Source of the DNA: Temnothorax longispinosus
Lineage: Eukaryota > Arthropoda > Insecta > Hymenoptera > Formicidae
Assembly: GCF_030848805.1 (NCBI RefSeq)
Contig: NC_092367.1
Coordinates: 4,619,019 to 4,683,018 of the forward strand
Length of the DNA stretch: 64,000 nt
Reading direction: 5' to 3'
Part shown: positions 11,701 to 25,520 of the stretch, piece after piece
How positions within the stretch are numbered: the stretch's first letter is position 1
Layout: every line of letters begins with the position of its first letter
Program-made: the position numbers and the translations under genes
The notes under the pieces: generated by a model
The model's input: the letters and a program-made list of their open reading frames with translations, nothing else
Told to the model about the DNA's origin: nothing
Database searches by the model: none

Positions 11701-14700
11701 CGGTCTCTTACGCTATGAACATTTCGGGTCCTCTATTCAAGCCACCCCACCCCCATGAAAAAGATTACCCTAGCCGGCTCGCAGTCACGTTTTAGGGTTC
11801 TCTTCCGCAGGTATTAGTAGTAAGGTAACAGATAACCGAGGTTTTACAACCGAGATTTTTTTCACTTTTGCATTCTTCTTCCATTTCTCCGTCTCCAAAT
11901 GTCTGCATGTTAGTTTATAAATATGCGTAAAAGTAGTTTACAGAGCTAAAAAATACATGTTTCATCTCTTTCTAAACCGCGATAAAACGGAAGAGAACGA
12001 TCGTCGGTGCTCGTTCACCGCTCGAATAGCGCACTATTCATAAACCAGAATGTGAAAGTAGGACTAATGCTTGACATGAGGGCACACGTGCGCGATACGT
12101 GTAAGCATACGCGTGCTGTCGCGGACATATATAACGTACCGCAACCGGGTATGTAATAACATTGCGCCGTTATTACGCTAAAAAGTGGTAGATTAATATA
12201 AAGATGGTTTCATGACTCTCTGGACTTCCGGACAGTGGTGTGATTGCAAATGTAATGAAACATGGGAATGCCCGGTGGTATCAGGGAATCGGACGTAAAA
12301 AGGGCGCGTGTGTCTCTATGTCCGCGTGTGCAAAAAGGCCACCTCCCCCGAGTCAAATAAATGTGGGCTTTGTAAAGGTGGTTCGTATTCGTCGCTGAGC
12401 AAATGAACGTGTCAGGCGCACGAATGGCGCGGCGGGGCGCGCGCGTTCGGTGCACCGGCACACTTTGTGCGATGAATTTCGTAACAGTCGGAAAGGGGAA
12501 AACGCGGTATTGAATGAAAATGTTCCTTGCAAAAGACTTGCCGCGAATTGTAATTGGTATTCGAAGGTATTCGGCCACGTGCCGTTCCTGCAACCGCGAG
12601 CGGCACACATATCAAGATATGTATCGGCAGCGAGAGAAAGAATGAAAGAGCAAGGGAAATACACGAAAAAAGAGAACGGAATATTTATTACGCTCTATGA
12701 AAGATAAATAGAAAAACAAAGTAGGTATTACAGCAACGTAGTATAGTTTAAAGTATGGATAACAATTAGTAAATGAACCGTTGATTATAAAAATGCAAAT
12801 TAAAAGTAAAAAATTAACTTTGAGATTATACAGAGTAAACAGAAATAAAGTAAAAATATTAAATAAAAATTGGAATAATAACATCCTGAAAAATTAAAGA
12901 GAGAAGATATATACAAGTTACATAAATATATTTAAATAAGTACGTATAAGTGACATATATATGTAATATATATAAGAATATGGCGCGTGTATAAAAAATG
13001 GAGAATAAAAAAGAGAGAAAGAGAAAAGATGAGACGTGAAAATCTCGCGTATTCTACGCCAATGAAAGAAGTGGGACCGGTGTGACTGGTTCGCAGATGC
13101 GAGACCCTCGCGGCCGCCATTCTCGACAACATGTGGTCGAAGCCAGTAGCCGATCGCTCCGAAGTTAAATTCCTCGTTATTATATCGTCCCGAGGAGACG
13201 AGAGCCCCGGAAAAAGCTAGTGGGCTTCCTGGATGGGTCCTGCGTGACTTTTAAATAGAGAACAGTCCAAATACGTAATACGTCGCGCATTGTAAAAAAA
13301 AAATCCACCGTCCTGCCTTTAATCATTCGTCATTATTCCTTATTCTTACACACGTTTATGCAACGTACTTATATCTTAAATTAGACTTCGTTCAAGTAGA
13401 CGCCGATGCATAAATGCCGGCAATATTCAACTTAATGACATTCAAACTTAACGAGTCGACAGATCAAACAATACGTCGCGTTTCCGTTCTCTTTGTCATT
13501 TGCAATAGATATTCGTATATTTTAAGCAGATTCCGCTAATAGGTACGCCGACGTACCGTAGAGGGGATTTCCCCTCTCTCACGGCCATTGATATTTAAAT
13601 GTTCGTTCACCCGAACAGCTAAACAATATTCATTTCCGCCGTCCGAAATTCAAACATTGGAAAAATATCTTCTATGTATTGCGCTATTTGTCAGAATGAC
13701 ATGATGTCAACCAGTATCGTTGCTCACTCATCAATTTTTCGATATTTTCCAGAAAAAAGATATTTGGAAAGCATGTCACGGAAAATCCGATTCCACATTC
13801 GCATACCCAAGTATCCGGGGAATCGGGTTGAATACATAAGATCATCTCAAATATATAAGATCCTCGTCGTATTCTCCAATCAAAAATTTAAGAAAAAATG
13901 GAGTGGAAACAAATAAAGAATATATTTGTTTCTATTGTTATTATGCGCATATTGCTTTTTTATTATCGTTAGCCAAGATTAAAACTAGGATATTTCGACA
14001 AAACAACACGGCATCTGCGACTGTAAATAAACCTCAGTTTTTAGAAAAACATTATCGTGTTTTTACCGGTTTTTGCCAAACAGCCGAGTTGGCTGAATTG
14101 AATCGAGACAAATCGATTAAACGCAATTCAACGAACACAACCCATTTTTTTCTCTCTTTTATTATCCTAGCGCAAAATCACGTCAAATTCGCAATCAGCA
14201 GGTTATTCCACGAACATAAGCATTGCCAGCGAAGGTAATTCGTTAACAGTAACAAATGGCACAATTATAAATCCAGTTTCGGTCAAAAAGATTCGTGACC
14301 GATCTTCCATGTCGACATTTTCAACGGCCAATTATCCTTGTCTTTCGCGTATAAAGAAAAAAGGTAAGAAGGGGGGAAAAAAAGGTAAAAGTGCGTTCGA
14401 GATGTCCGGTCACGTAGAGGATCTACCGGCTGAATACATATGTTGGAAAATAAATGCGGATCTCGGAAATAAATACGTATAGTCGTGATGGCACGCACGT
14501 TTCGTGCTTTCGAATATCTTGAAGGCAGCGGGGAACGTGTTTTCTCGAGACCGACAAAACCGAGAAGGTCGGGTTCGGGCGTGTTCGAGAGGTAAACCGA
14601 CGACAACGACTAACTACGCGGGCTGGTCTATTCTCACGTTTCGCAATCGCGCCGGGAACGCTCGGTCGAGGCATTTTGGGATCCCCTGGTGTGAACCAGA

Positions 14701-16990
14701 TGTGACTACGCATTTGCGGAAAATTGAAGAGCGTTCGTTTACGATCGTCTAACAGTAGGGAAACGTTTCCATCGGGCAAAAAGCTAGCTAGCTATGCGAC
14801 AAACTTTACGACGTACTCCTGATTCAGTCTGCGGATCGCGACGCATGAAAATTCTAGGAAAACACGAGGGGGAACGTAAGTCGCGAGGATAAAAGTAGGA
14901 AAATGAAAACGCCAGCGTAGGATCCAACGTCGACTTTTCGCAACCTCCGCGTTGTACATCCGCGGACTCGGCGAAAAGTTGTGATTTTGACAGGCCGTCA
15001 CGCGAATCGTCGCACCGCGTCGCACACACGTTACCTACAGCCGTATGCAAGCGCGCACGTATGTGCGTACACGAAAGGGGGGAAGCGTGTGCCGGAAATC
15101 TGTGCAACAGGTGGCATCGACGGGCACACTGCAATACAGTTTCGTGCAGTTTCGAAGGAACATTCGGCGAACGATGGCAAGAGGACAATTTCGATCCGCG
15201 TCGAATGGAAAATGAGATTAAATGGGCTGCGCGGGATTCGCGTGGGGATGTAATCGTTACACGCGCTGATCGATAATCTCCCGCATCTAGACGATGGAAT
15301 TTCGATATTGCGAAAGATAAGGCGCGCGCGTTTCGCTGCACCGCGATACGCGCGGCATTCTGCAGTTGCATCGCCGCGCAAGAATCGCGATCGGACGACG
15401 GAAACCTTGAGGCGGAACGCGCGGCGAAACCGAGCGTGAAGCTGCTCAATGCGGAATTATTGAACGTGAATCATTCACAGAAGGGGGGGGGCGGAGAGAG
15501 CAGGACGGCGGGGAACACTTTTACGTAAGGCATTCTCTCGCGATTACGCGCGCGACGACGCGAGGACGCATCTCTCGAGATGTCGTAAAATTCGCGCGGG
15601 GTCGCGTTAGACGACCGATAGCTACCGTATATCTCCTTCCTTTACCCCTTTTTATTCCCCCTCGCAAGTCGAGCCGCTCCGTCGCGGCCGGGATAACTCC
15701 GTTTATCTAGACCAGTGGCTTTCAATCTAGACATTCTAAACCATTCACGGAGGCGCCACGTCATATTTAATAACGGCCGCCTTTCACTTCCGCTCCGTGG
15801 TTGGAAAGTTTATCTATTTGAGAAGATTAAAATTACACGATAACGAATTATGAACGGGAGCGAAATGCTATATAATTCTTACGTCGATGAGCGACATTAT
15901 CTGCTCCGCGAACGAGACCGACGCGGCGGCAGTGGCGGCGGCGCGGCAGCGCGCGTTCTCTCCACACTTCCGTCTGCTTCGGGTGTCCCCCGCCTCTCCC
16001 CCGTCTTGGTTCTACGACCTAAAATCGCCGGTTTCTTTCGCGGGGAGAAGAATGGAGAAGGGACGGCATCTGCCGTCGTACGCGTACGAGTATGTCCCAC
16101 GCTCTCGCCCATTGTTCGCGAGGATACACACGTTCGAGAGAGAGAGGAGTATTTTCCTTCCGAAGAAATCCTCTTCTGTGAAATATACTGTTGGCCGGGA
16201 GAAGCGACGAGAGAGGCTTGACGGCTTTGGCTTTGGAAATCGCTGCGAATGGCGGCATGGCGAGAGGGCATGACAAAAGCGCCGAAAAGAGGACCAAGAT
16301 CGGACACCCACTAGCGTCGATTATGAGAACGAGCGATTTGACCAAGGAATGCTGAGAACAGTGGGAAATTTTTTCTCGTCGAATTGTAGTAACGTCGCTC
16401 GTAAATAAAGTCGTGGTCTGTCTGTCGGATGATAGGTTCGCTTCACTAGAAAATACATCGCTGCCGAAGAGATTCGAATCTCATTTATGCGGAGGTCCTT
16501 TTAAATTTTTACGAGAATTTTTATGTCGAGAAAAGTGTTATATAGATAGACTCTGAGAAAATATTTAATACAACGATCAAGCGGAAAATATTAATTACAG
16601 CATTTTCGCAAATTAAGTTACTATAGAATATACGAGACGGTGGAGAACCTCTCAGTTAATTTTAAGCAAATTTAACTTTAACCGTGGAACTTATTTAAGG
16701 AAATTTCCGTTTAATCTACGAATCCCACACGTATTATTACCTGCTCAGAACTGTGGATACGAAGTTCTCTCCTCGCGCTAAGTCTGTGCGCGACGTAATA
16801 CTCGAGGCGGCCACAAATAATCGGGAGTACAACCCTCTGTACTCCAGGGACATCGTTCTCGCCGAAAAAGCACTGTCAATTCGCCCGTCAGCCCGTAAAA
16901 GGACAGGGCCGTCACGCGATTTATCAAAGTAAAGCGATGAGATTAAAGTTCGGACCAGCGTGGACGGGCGCGAGGGATGAGCGACGATAA
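11701..16990. other. Gene-less region
   Basis: I recognise no gene. 12700-13050 is AT-rich. 14780-16320 is CpG-rich, with overlapping ORFs on both strands, the largest 221 codons on the minus strand at 14784-15449. That one is rich in Arg/Ser/Ala and has no visible motif, splice signals or repeats that would suggest protein. A G9 run lies at 15483-15491. A TTCGAA-centred palindrome near 16475-16490 looked tRNA-like but has no matching arms. Confidence 0.5.
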
Positions 16991-18950
16991 TGTAAAAGTG
17001 CAGGAGGAAACGATGTCGTCGTCGCCGTGTCGAAAGTTAGTCGCCGTCGTCGCCGCGGCTGTACGGTCGCGGCCAGCGACCCGCTCCCCGTCCCTCCTCG
17101 GCGTAGGGGGAGTACCTACCTACCTACCCGGGGCACTCGTTTTACGAGGAGACGGGCGAGCACGCGAGCGAGGCACGAACGAAGTAAGTAGAACACGGAC
17201 ATAAAGTCGTTATCGAGTCGGGTGCCGGGGGGTGGAGAGAGGAGGGAGGGAAGGAGTTTGGCTTATCGCTCACGGGCAGACTCTTTGACTTCTATCCTTG
17301 GCGGAGCGACTTGCGCCGATTAGCGTGTCACGTTTCGACGACTCTAGATCCAATTATAGGGAGAGACGCGGAGGAATAGAGGAGCCGGGTTTCTAATTTC
17401 TCCCCGCCCTTCCCCCCCTCCCCACCCGCCTCCTCGATCCTATATAATGCTGCATCGTGCGCCGGCTACGGGGTACAATGCCTCTCGTTACAAAGGATTA
17501 ACGTAAATTATTTCCCTCCCCCGATTCCGAGCGGGGATTACGCCGGGCTATCGATGTATCGGCGCCGAGGTTTACGCCGACCGACCGGGATGCCGCAGGA
17601 ATTGTGCGATTCCGTTCTTCTCAGAGGTAACCATGAAAATCGCGGCTAATTGAACGCGGTATCGTCCACATAAGACTGGAATGAACGATCGCAACAGAGA
17701 AAAATCGCGACAATTTATTTATAATAATTTACATTTTTCAGCGCGTCTGTCATCAAAATCTGTCTAATTACCATAGTATAAGAGGACAATGCCACTGGGC
17801 GCAAAATTGATGACACCGCGTCGTGCAACTTTAAGTGCGATTGAATCGTCGCCTGTCCCGTCCAGTCGTCAGCGATCGAACGATCGTCTGCTCCGCGCCG
17901 TGGAACAACTCGTAGTATCGCACCGTAATCCAAATCGACGGTGATTTTCACGGCCTTGAACGAGAGAAGCCGGATCGTGCGCCGCTATGACGCGGGGCAC
18001 GGTTAAATTTAGCCGCCAACGTCTCTTAGGAAACGTTGAACCCAAGACCTTTCCATCCCCACTCGCGCGGGCGAGCCTGCCGCGTCGTCCCCCTTCGCGT
18101 CCTCTCCCCCATCGCCGCCGGGCGTCTCTCTCTCTCTCTCTCCTCCTTCCGCCGTCATTCGCCGTCTCGTTCTCGCGTCCCATCGAGTTCCTGCATCCCC
18201 CCGCGGTCCATTCTCGACTCTCGTCCCCCCTTCCCACCCTTCACTGGCGAGCGAGGGTGGGCCATAGCGTTCTCTCGTCTAGTGTTTCTCTTTGCGTCGC
18301 TCCTCTCTCCCCTCTCTCTCGTAGCCGCCCGTCTCTTCGACGGAACCACGGATCCAGAGGCGTACAGACCCCCGCCGCTCTCGCGGAGAGATAAGCAGTT
18401 TGACGCACTCCTCGTGAACAAAGTGACGATAACGCGCAGCCGACGTCGTCTTCTTTTTTTCCGGTACCGAGGGATGCGCGCGCCCCCGCGCGCGCTTGAG
18501 GGAGCTTCAATATTAAAGTTTTATAGTTTTGCGACACGTAAGAGAGCACAACTCTCGAGTGTCTCTCTTCCTCCGTATCTGCATATCTGCCCCTCTTCGT
18601 TCCACTCTCATTCTACCTCGTCTCGTCTTCCTTCTTGCTCGCTCCTCTCTTTCTCTCCTTCCCCTTGCTTGCTCTCGTTTCCCTCGCGTCACGCTCTCAA
18701 CCTCCCGGCCGCTTCTCCTCTTACTTGAGGGTGATGCATTTTTTGTTGGCGATGTCTGCATGGCGGAGGGCCGCGCGGTCGCTGGAAATGCCGGAATGAA
18801 AGAACTCCTTGTTAGTTTCCGAACTTTCGTTCCACGGCGGCTACGAACGCGTGTCCGGAATGCGCGGCGTACGCTTTTTCGCGGAATATTATGGCCGTTC
18901 GTTTACGCTGACGCCTACAAGTCGTAGGCCCAACGGAAGCGACGGAGACC
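16991..18950. other. GC- and pyrimidine-rich block without a supported gene
   Basis: CpG-dense DNA with long C/T-rich runs (17400-17430, 18060-18340, 18560-18730) and a TACC tandem near 17118-17130. The longest ORF (230 codons, 18036-18728) is Ser/Arg/Leu/Pro-rich and derives from the CT tracts. The block could be a regulatory region or a distant 5' exon, but nothing in the sequence demonstrates that. Confidence 0.5.
18125..18142. repeat. (TC)9 microsatellite
   Basis: Perfect dinucleotide repeat within the larger pyrimidine-rich block. Confidence 0.85.
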
Positions 18951-19173
18951 ATCGCTGAATCGGCTGACACGCGGCAGCCGGATTAGTGAAAGTCTCCATT
19001 TGCGAACTACAACGTTAACTCACTTGCGTCCATGAGCATATATTCACGCTGGCTGGCGAGAACATACGCTTCCATGTATAGCGTGCGCGATCACGCGTGC
19101 GCCGGCACGCGAGATGCAGACGTGACGATGCAAGACGTTTGAATTTTCCAAATCATTGTTACGCAATATTTTA

Positions 19174-19562
19174 CGTAACGTAACAAAATAATTCGCTAAA
19201 ATATGACGATTGCGGAACGGCTGGAAAATTGCTTCGAGTTTGCGAAAGTGAAATCCCAAGAAATAAGTCGGATCACGAAGAAAAGTTATGAAGTGAATCC
19301 GGAGTGCTGGACTATCGAAGCGGAATCGAAATATTTCATTCTAGTTAGCAACGAGATTGATAAAACAGACGACAATAAGATAAAATGTTCGACGTTACGA
19401 AATAACTCGAAGAAAATATGACGAAACGGCCAGAAAATTATCTCAAGTTCGCGAAAATGAAATTTATCTGAGAAATAAGCCGGATCATTGGAATAAAATC
19501 CATAAGTCTAAAGTGCCAAACTGTCGATATCGAAATATTTCATTCCGCTTACCGAGAGAATG
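19174..19562. repeat. Diverged tandem duplication, period about 215 bp
   Basis: Two direct copies run at about 19174-19350 and 19390-19562. Shared landmarks in order are AAAATATGACGA, a segment resembling CGGCxxGAAAATT, TTCGCGAAAxTGAAAT, GAAATAAGxCGGATCA and finally TATCGAAxxCGAAATATTTCATTC or close variants. The copies differ by many substitutions and small indels. A 72-codon ORF in the first copy is not maintained in the second, so there is no evidence that the unit codes for protein. Confidence 0.65.
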
Positions 19563-20840
19563 GGACCTAATAGTTCTTCTTAAATGCACATAGATCTAAT
19601 AGTAAGATTGAGACTTATACTCGACTTATTAAAATTTTCTATTATTTACAACAGTTTCAATCGTTATCGTGTTTTTGCAGCCGCGTCTAGTTTTTCCTAA
19701 TATCGGCCAAAGTAATTAATTACGCACAGACATATCTAGGTGCGCGTATTGATCTTGCCGCGAGCAAGTTTTAGGAACAATAAATTAAATAATTGAAGGA
19801 AAGCCGCGCGGACGTTAATGAATAACCCAGAGATGTCGAACGTCAGGAGAGAAATCGCATTTCCTAGACGAATTTCGGAATGTGATTTACGACGCCATGA
19901 TATAAGAGAACGTGCGAGTATACTCCCCTTTTAGACTTCGAGAATATAACTCGGTTTTAATGAAGATGTATGGCTAGGGAGTCAAGAATTATCCGAAGGA
20001 TGCGATGATGCGATATAATACGTCGCATTAACCCACGCCGCATTTTTCATATAAAACTCGACTCGGTATCGCAGTTTCGCGGTACTCGCGGAAGTTTCCT
20101 GATGAACACTGTCGATCGAGTATTAATTATAAACCAGAGGCGAAATTCGTTTCTACCGCATTTTTCATGTTTCTCATATTTTTGCGCTAATTCTCTTCCA
20201 TACGTGATTTTCAATTATTTTGTTTACTGCTTTATACAGGAAATCAGAGGTTGATTTTACTAAAAAAAAATTTGGCAATATTCACGATTTAACGAAATTA
20301 AATATTTTACCATAATGCGGGGTAAGCCTCTTTATAAAATTAGTTGTGAAACCTCTGAATATTTTCGTGGTAACAAAAAATTACCGTTATAATAAAATCA
20401 GTGGTTACCAAGTTTCTTTTCTTTTCTGAAATTATAAAAGGATACCTCAGAAATCAGTACCTTCATCTTTCTTGTTTCTGTCAACTATTATTAAATCGGA
20501 TCTTCTTCGATTGTGGTTTGGGACTAGTATTTTATTGCAATTGTCTAGTAGAGAGATTTATTCCAATGGGAAACCTCAAATGTAGCTTCTAGCAATCTTT
20601 CCTGATGTACAAAACGTATTATTTTCATATATTTCTCCGAACCTGTCACTCACTAAAATTAATTTTGACAAAGGTAATCGGTATATTGTTTCTTAAAAAA
20701 CGAAATAATCCCGATTGTAGAGGAAGACGTCAAGAGATGGTGGTCGCAAAAAAAAAACCGGATCGGAATCATTATTCGAGGCCAATATCGTTAACGATCA
20801 CGTGTCACAACGTAAAAGTTTAAAGGGAAATGGTAGTACG
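19563..20840. other. AT-rich gene-less stretch
   Basis: I see nothing supportable as a gene. The sequence is AT-rich with A runs near 20262 and 20751. ORFs are short and unrelated to any family I recognise. Confidence 0.5.
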
Positions 20841-22750
20841 CGCGATCCTCGCAGGTAAAACGGCTCGGCTTCGTAGTAAATACGGGTACGCGCGCGAGCA
20901 TAAGACGTAAAAGAGGGCCCTTACCCGGCCTTCCTCGCCTGAGGCCAAGACAATGCCAGCCAGCGTCAGAGGCTTAGCCGGTTTCTTGACGGTCTGCCAG
21001 GAACGGCGCTAGACCTCTTCAGGTCCACGGTCGTCTGTATGTAAAACGAGCCTCGGCACATTCCGAAGCGTCTGCTGCAAGCAGCGAGCAGCGAGATCGC
21101 TTGCCAAAACAATGACTTTGATGTAGGAGCCGTGTAGTCGAGACTCTAGCGAGAGGCAATTGATCGATCTTCGCAGCGATACGAAGGAGGATCGATTCCG
21201 ATTTCCGCCAATTTCCTTTTTACCGCGGCTGCCAACTCTAGATGATTTAACCAACGAATTCGCGCCACGATATTCGTAAGCAGTCTCGACCAAGGATATT
21301 ATAACACCGCCGTTCTTTACTGTCATGATTTTTATCCGCTGTCGCGAATCGTGATTCGATAAACGATAAATGGCACCTCCAGCCGATCAGCAATCTCATG
21401 TCAACGCCACTCATAAAGCGGTATAAATACATAACTCGTACGCGGATATAATGGGGGATCGCAGGAGTCGCGAAGAAGCCGGCCCTGATCGCGGGGCCCC
21501 TAACATCGGCAGCAGGCCCCGGTTGCAGCACGTCGCGCGACGTTGCCGTACATTCTTGAACAGCGGGTCAGTGAGGAGATCGTAGAACGGCGAGGGGAGC
21601 GGGAGAGTGGGGGGGGGGACGAGAAACGCGCGCGGGACCCATGCTTCAGTGCGGGTCGCCTCGCCAGGTATAGGGTTCACGGCAGCGCGCGTGGAGAACG
21701 GAGCCAGCGTTCGTGCCCGGAGGGCCCGGGGCCCGCTCGACGCGCGACGTTGCCGTCTCTCCTGATGACGCCACGACGCCGACGGGGCCCCGCTAGGTAG
21801 GCTTCTCTCGTACGATCCGCGCGCGCGCCGCGCGATGCACAGCCATCGGCGACCATCTGCTGGCCCTCGGGGCCTTTGAATCGCTGATGGTTGGCGTGAC
21901 TCGGCAGCCGTGGCCGCAGCCGGGGACGAGATCGACAAGTTTCGTGCCGTGGCGAGATGCTGTACACGCGGTTAGAGGCCATCTTGGGATCAGCTCGGCT
22001 CTCTCGCTTTCTATCTCTCTTTGTCTTTAGTCTTTATCTCTCTCTCTCTTTCTCTCTCGTTTTCGATCGCATCGTATAGAGGAAAACGCACAGCCACTTC
22101 GATCGATGGCATGTCTGTCATCAGGCGATGAACTTTGCCTTTTAACCCGTCCCTACTTACGCTCATTTAAAACTCCGGCTTCGACGGAGCGATTAGACGC
22201 GCGACGTCATTAACCCCGTCGAGCGCTGCTCATAACCTGGGAACCGTTTAAATTTTGATGGTATGGAGACACTTCCCATACTCATCTCGAAACATCTCGG
22301 GGTAATTACCGTTGCGGGGCTCGATGTCGTTATTACTCCGGACGACGTTACTTATAGTTTCACATATTTTTCCTGCCTTTTTTTTCTCGTTTATGATAGG
22401 CTGCAGCCGGGGAAATGGCATCTTCATGTCGCGATTATATTTATAACTATAGATCGTATGGTTTGATCGTCGTGTGTGCTCGGAGGACACGAATACAGAG
22501 GCCTTAATCAGCCGTTAAGTATACCGCGTTAAAAACACTGGGGAAGAAAAATAGGGTCATAGGAAGTACACCTGAGGCGCATAGCGAGCGCCGCCGCCGC
22601 CGCGCGCGCGGCCACCCCAAGATAAAAATGGAAATTGCACGACGGACGGCGCGATGATTTTCCGGCAGATAGTTGCTGATAAAAATAAGACAGTATAAAC
22701 AACATGAAGAAAAACAGCGCATTAGACCACCCTCTATATGGCCTCTTATC
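20841..22750. other. CpG-dense block without a supported gene
   Basis: High GC with many CpG, a G10 run at 21609-21618 and a CT-rich stretch at about 22008-22057. ORFs of 80-175 codons overlap on both strands; the longest is on the minus strand at 21411-21938. They are Arg/Ala/Pro/Ser-rich with no recognisable motif. The composition resembles promoter-associated CpG-rich DNA, but I cannot identify a transcript. Confidence 0.45.
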
Positions 22751-25172
22751 TCATCGCTCCGAGTTATGAAATTTTCTAGTGCTTCATCGCGACGTTGTAA
22801 CTCTCGCCAAGCGCATTGTCACTGTTTGTCGAGATAATACAATTTCGTGGCAGAGTGACTGGAATAACGGAAGAGAGCGGAGAGAGCAGAGAGATTGAGA
22901 GAGGATGGGGAGGGAGGAGAAGAGGAGGGAAGGAAAGAGAAAGAGCTTCAAATATCATCCACAACAAAGATGATCCGTCCGAGCGTGGCCGTGCGGGCCG
23001 TCCTTTCGATTTAAAGCTGACAAGTTTTCGATGACTCGACGTCCCCGATCTCTCCGGGTGTCTCTTTCTCTACATATGTGCTACGAAATCGGCGTACGGC
23101 GATGCGTAAAAGATACGGGTTCAGGTGGGTACCGTTACGTCGTTCAGGCAAGACGTAACTCGACGGCAAGTATGCCATGCGTGCTAAGAAGGTCATCGCG
23201 TTCATCGTGTCGCTCTTATCGCGAGGATCAGAACTTTAGATAAATGCGAGAGATCCACCACCGTTTTAAGATATATTAGGTAGGCTCCAGCGGCGTGTGA
23301 GATACGGTGTTACAAAGTAATATTCTTTCACTAGTTTCGCGAAGCTAATAATTTCCCCGTCCGTATATCTTCTTGTTAACTGCAAACTTTTCTGTCGGAC
23401 GAAAAAAAAAAACTTTCCGCAGTTACTCGACGCGCAATAGGGAATCAAAAGTTAAAGCGGTTATTAAAGGCTGTTGTTTAGCGGCTATAAACAAGCGAAG
23501 TGTGAGCGATGTGTTAGAACGCGAGTGGAAAAAAAAAGGAGAATCGTCGAACCTTAATTTATGCAGGATTAACATTCTCTCACGAGACTCCTACAAGACG
23601 CATCGTTGTTAATATGTAAACAGCCTTTGGCAAGTCTTGCCACGCATGCTTGTAACTTATGTACAAGTTTGTACATGAAACATTGGGATAAGGTAAGGTT
23701 TAATTAGCAATCTAGATGTAATACGGAAGCCCGCAATGGAGAGAATTTTGTCCAAAGTTAGCGTGTTTAAGCACATGCATGTACATGCTTGTATTTTTCG
23801 TTTATCCTAATTGGATATAATACAAGTCGTATCTTGAATTCTTAAAGATGAGGATTTATTAATTCTATTATTATTACGGAAAATTTACTTAAAGAAAGAT
23901 ACGAATAGAACGCGGAAGCAATACATCTTGGATAAATAAGACGGCTCGTGTAAAATCTTATTTTCGTACTATAACTTTATTAATATTCAATGCAAAGTAA
24001 ATTTCATGTAAGTTGTTGTGAATTATCTTTTATCTCTATGAATTATCTTTCGTGATTATTCCTGCCACAGCTTAATATTTTAAATAATAACTCGTGCATT
24101 ACCGGATGTATTAATATGCATATACGAAAGTATACGTGTAAGAACATAACATTTAATTTTACAAGAATTGTACAAGGATATGTACAAAAATGATGTTTAA
24201 CTGATTTTTTCGTTTTTAAATCTTTTATCTCAGCCGATTTATTGACATTATTATATCTTGCGTTGGCATAATAATGAGAATTTGACGTTAATGAGATGAA
24301 AATGTAAAATAGTATTAAAATTCAATTGCACAGCCGAAAAAAGACAATTGTTTCACGATATTTAATATCGCGAGCGATATAATCGCGGTATTTAGTATTC
24401 TATATGGCATTGTATATGAATTTCTTACTAAGTTTGCTTTTCCATTTGGTTATTTATTTATCGCACGACTGCGGTCTTTTAGCCCGTGTTATTCCAGATG
24501 ATAATCGAATATATACGTCCTAATTTTTAATTCATATTTTTGGCGATATTTGGAGCGAGACAGTCAAGCCACTTTAAATTTCTATCACTTGCGCGCCGGT
24601 ATAATGGCCAAGTTATTCGAAATAGAAACCCGAAATACTCTAACAAATACGTTTTGGAATTGTCGGCAATATCTTTAGAATATCCATTAGAATAACGATT
24701 ACTCGCACCAGCGAGTGAATATTCGCGAGATTCGGGCCGCCAATTCGTCGAGAGAGGTCATTGTTAATCGCGGCGAACGCGAGTGAGCGATTGCGAAAGG
24801 AAGAGCAGCAGCCCAGCATCCGCGAATTCAAAGCCGGGCGCGCAGGGTTTGTTCCGTCCAATACGCGAATCGGAACGCAATTGTTGCCGCCACAACTATG
24901 CCAACGATGCTTTCTCTCTCTTTCTATCAGAGGGCGGCCCTCCGGCTTCCTCCATCGCACAGGAACCGGAGTAACGCGGGCAGATGCTTCATTAATACGC
25001 CGATCGTGAATTGTTACCATTTAATTAAATCGCATTTTCCGCGCGCTTTCCATGACTCCGCGGATCAGGAGGAGAGACTGCTTCGGCGGTCCGTAATTAA
25101 AACTGCGGCTCTTGTCCCTCGCTTCGTTTGTTCGCTCTCTGCCTCCCTCGCCCTTCACTCTTCCCCCCTCCC

Positions 25173-25194
25173 CTCTCTCTCTCTCTCTCTCTCT
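25173..25194. repeat. (CT)11 microsatellite
   Basis: Perfect CT run at the end of a longer pyrimidine tract that starts near 25140. Confidence 0.85.
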
Positions 25195-25472
25195 ATCTCT
25201 TCCAAACGACGATAATGAAGTCGCTGACGTCAACGTCGATCGATCCTCTGGACGGAAACGTCTATCCTAGCTGCGAAAAGTTACGAGATCACGCTTAGGC
25301 TGACGCGTCCTAAATAAGCGTGATGCTTGCTTCCTCCAACGATACAGGCTCCGTCCTCGTATCTCGTGCAATACGCTTACAAAACATTCATGGATTTTCC
25401 GATATCGATAAAACTTCGTACATTTGTGAAGTGTTAACGAGAATTACATTGGAAATATTCTGCGAGAAAATA

Positions 25473-25520
25473 AAAGAGAGAAAGAGAGAAAGAGAGAGAG
25501 AGGGAGAGAGAGAGAAAAAA
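25473..25520. repeat. GA-rich simple repeat
   Basis: Imperfect GA/GAAA repeat on the plus strand. It explains the Lys/Arg/Glu-rich and Ser/Leu-rich ORFs at the same place. Confidence 0.8.

Noticed and set aside
14784..15449. 221-codon ORF on the minus strand
   Set aside because: Lies in CpG-rich DNA where several frames are open at once; no recognisable motif.
16470..16495. tRNA-like T-arm sequence around TTCGAATC
   Set aside because: A short palindrome resembles a B box, but there is no A box, acceptor stem or anticodon arm at the right spacing.
18036..18728. 230-codon ORF on the plus strand
   Set aside because: Ser/Arg/Leu/Pro-rich product of C/T-rich DNA, overlapped by other long ORFs on both strands, with no domain or splice context.
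21411..21938. 175-codon minus-strand ORF in CpG-rich block
   Set aside because: Arg/Ala/Pro-rich, overlaps open frames on the other strand, no recognised family.
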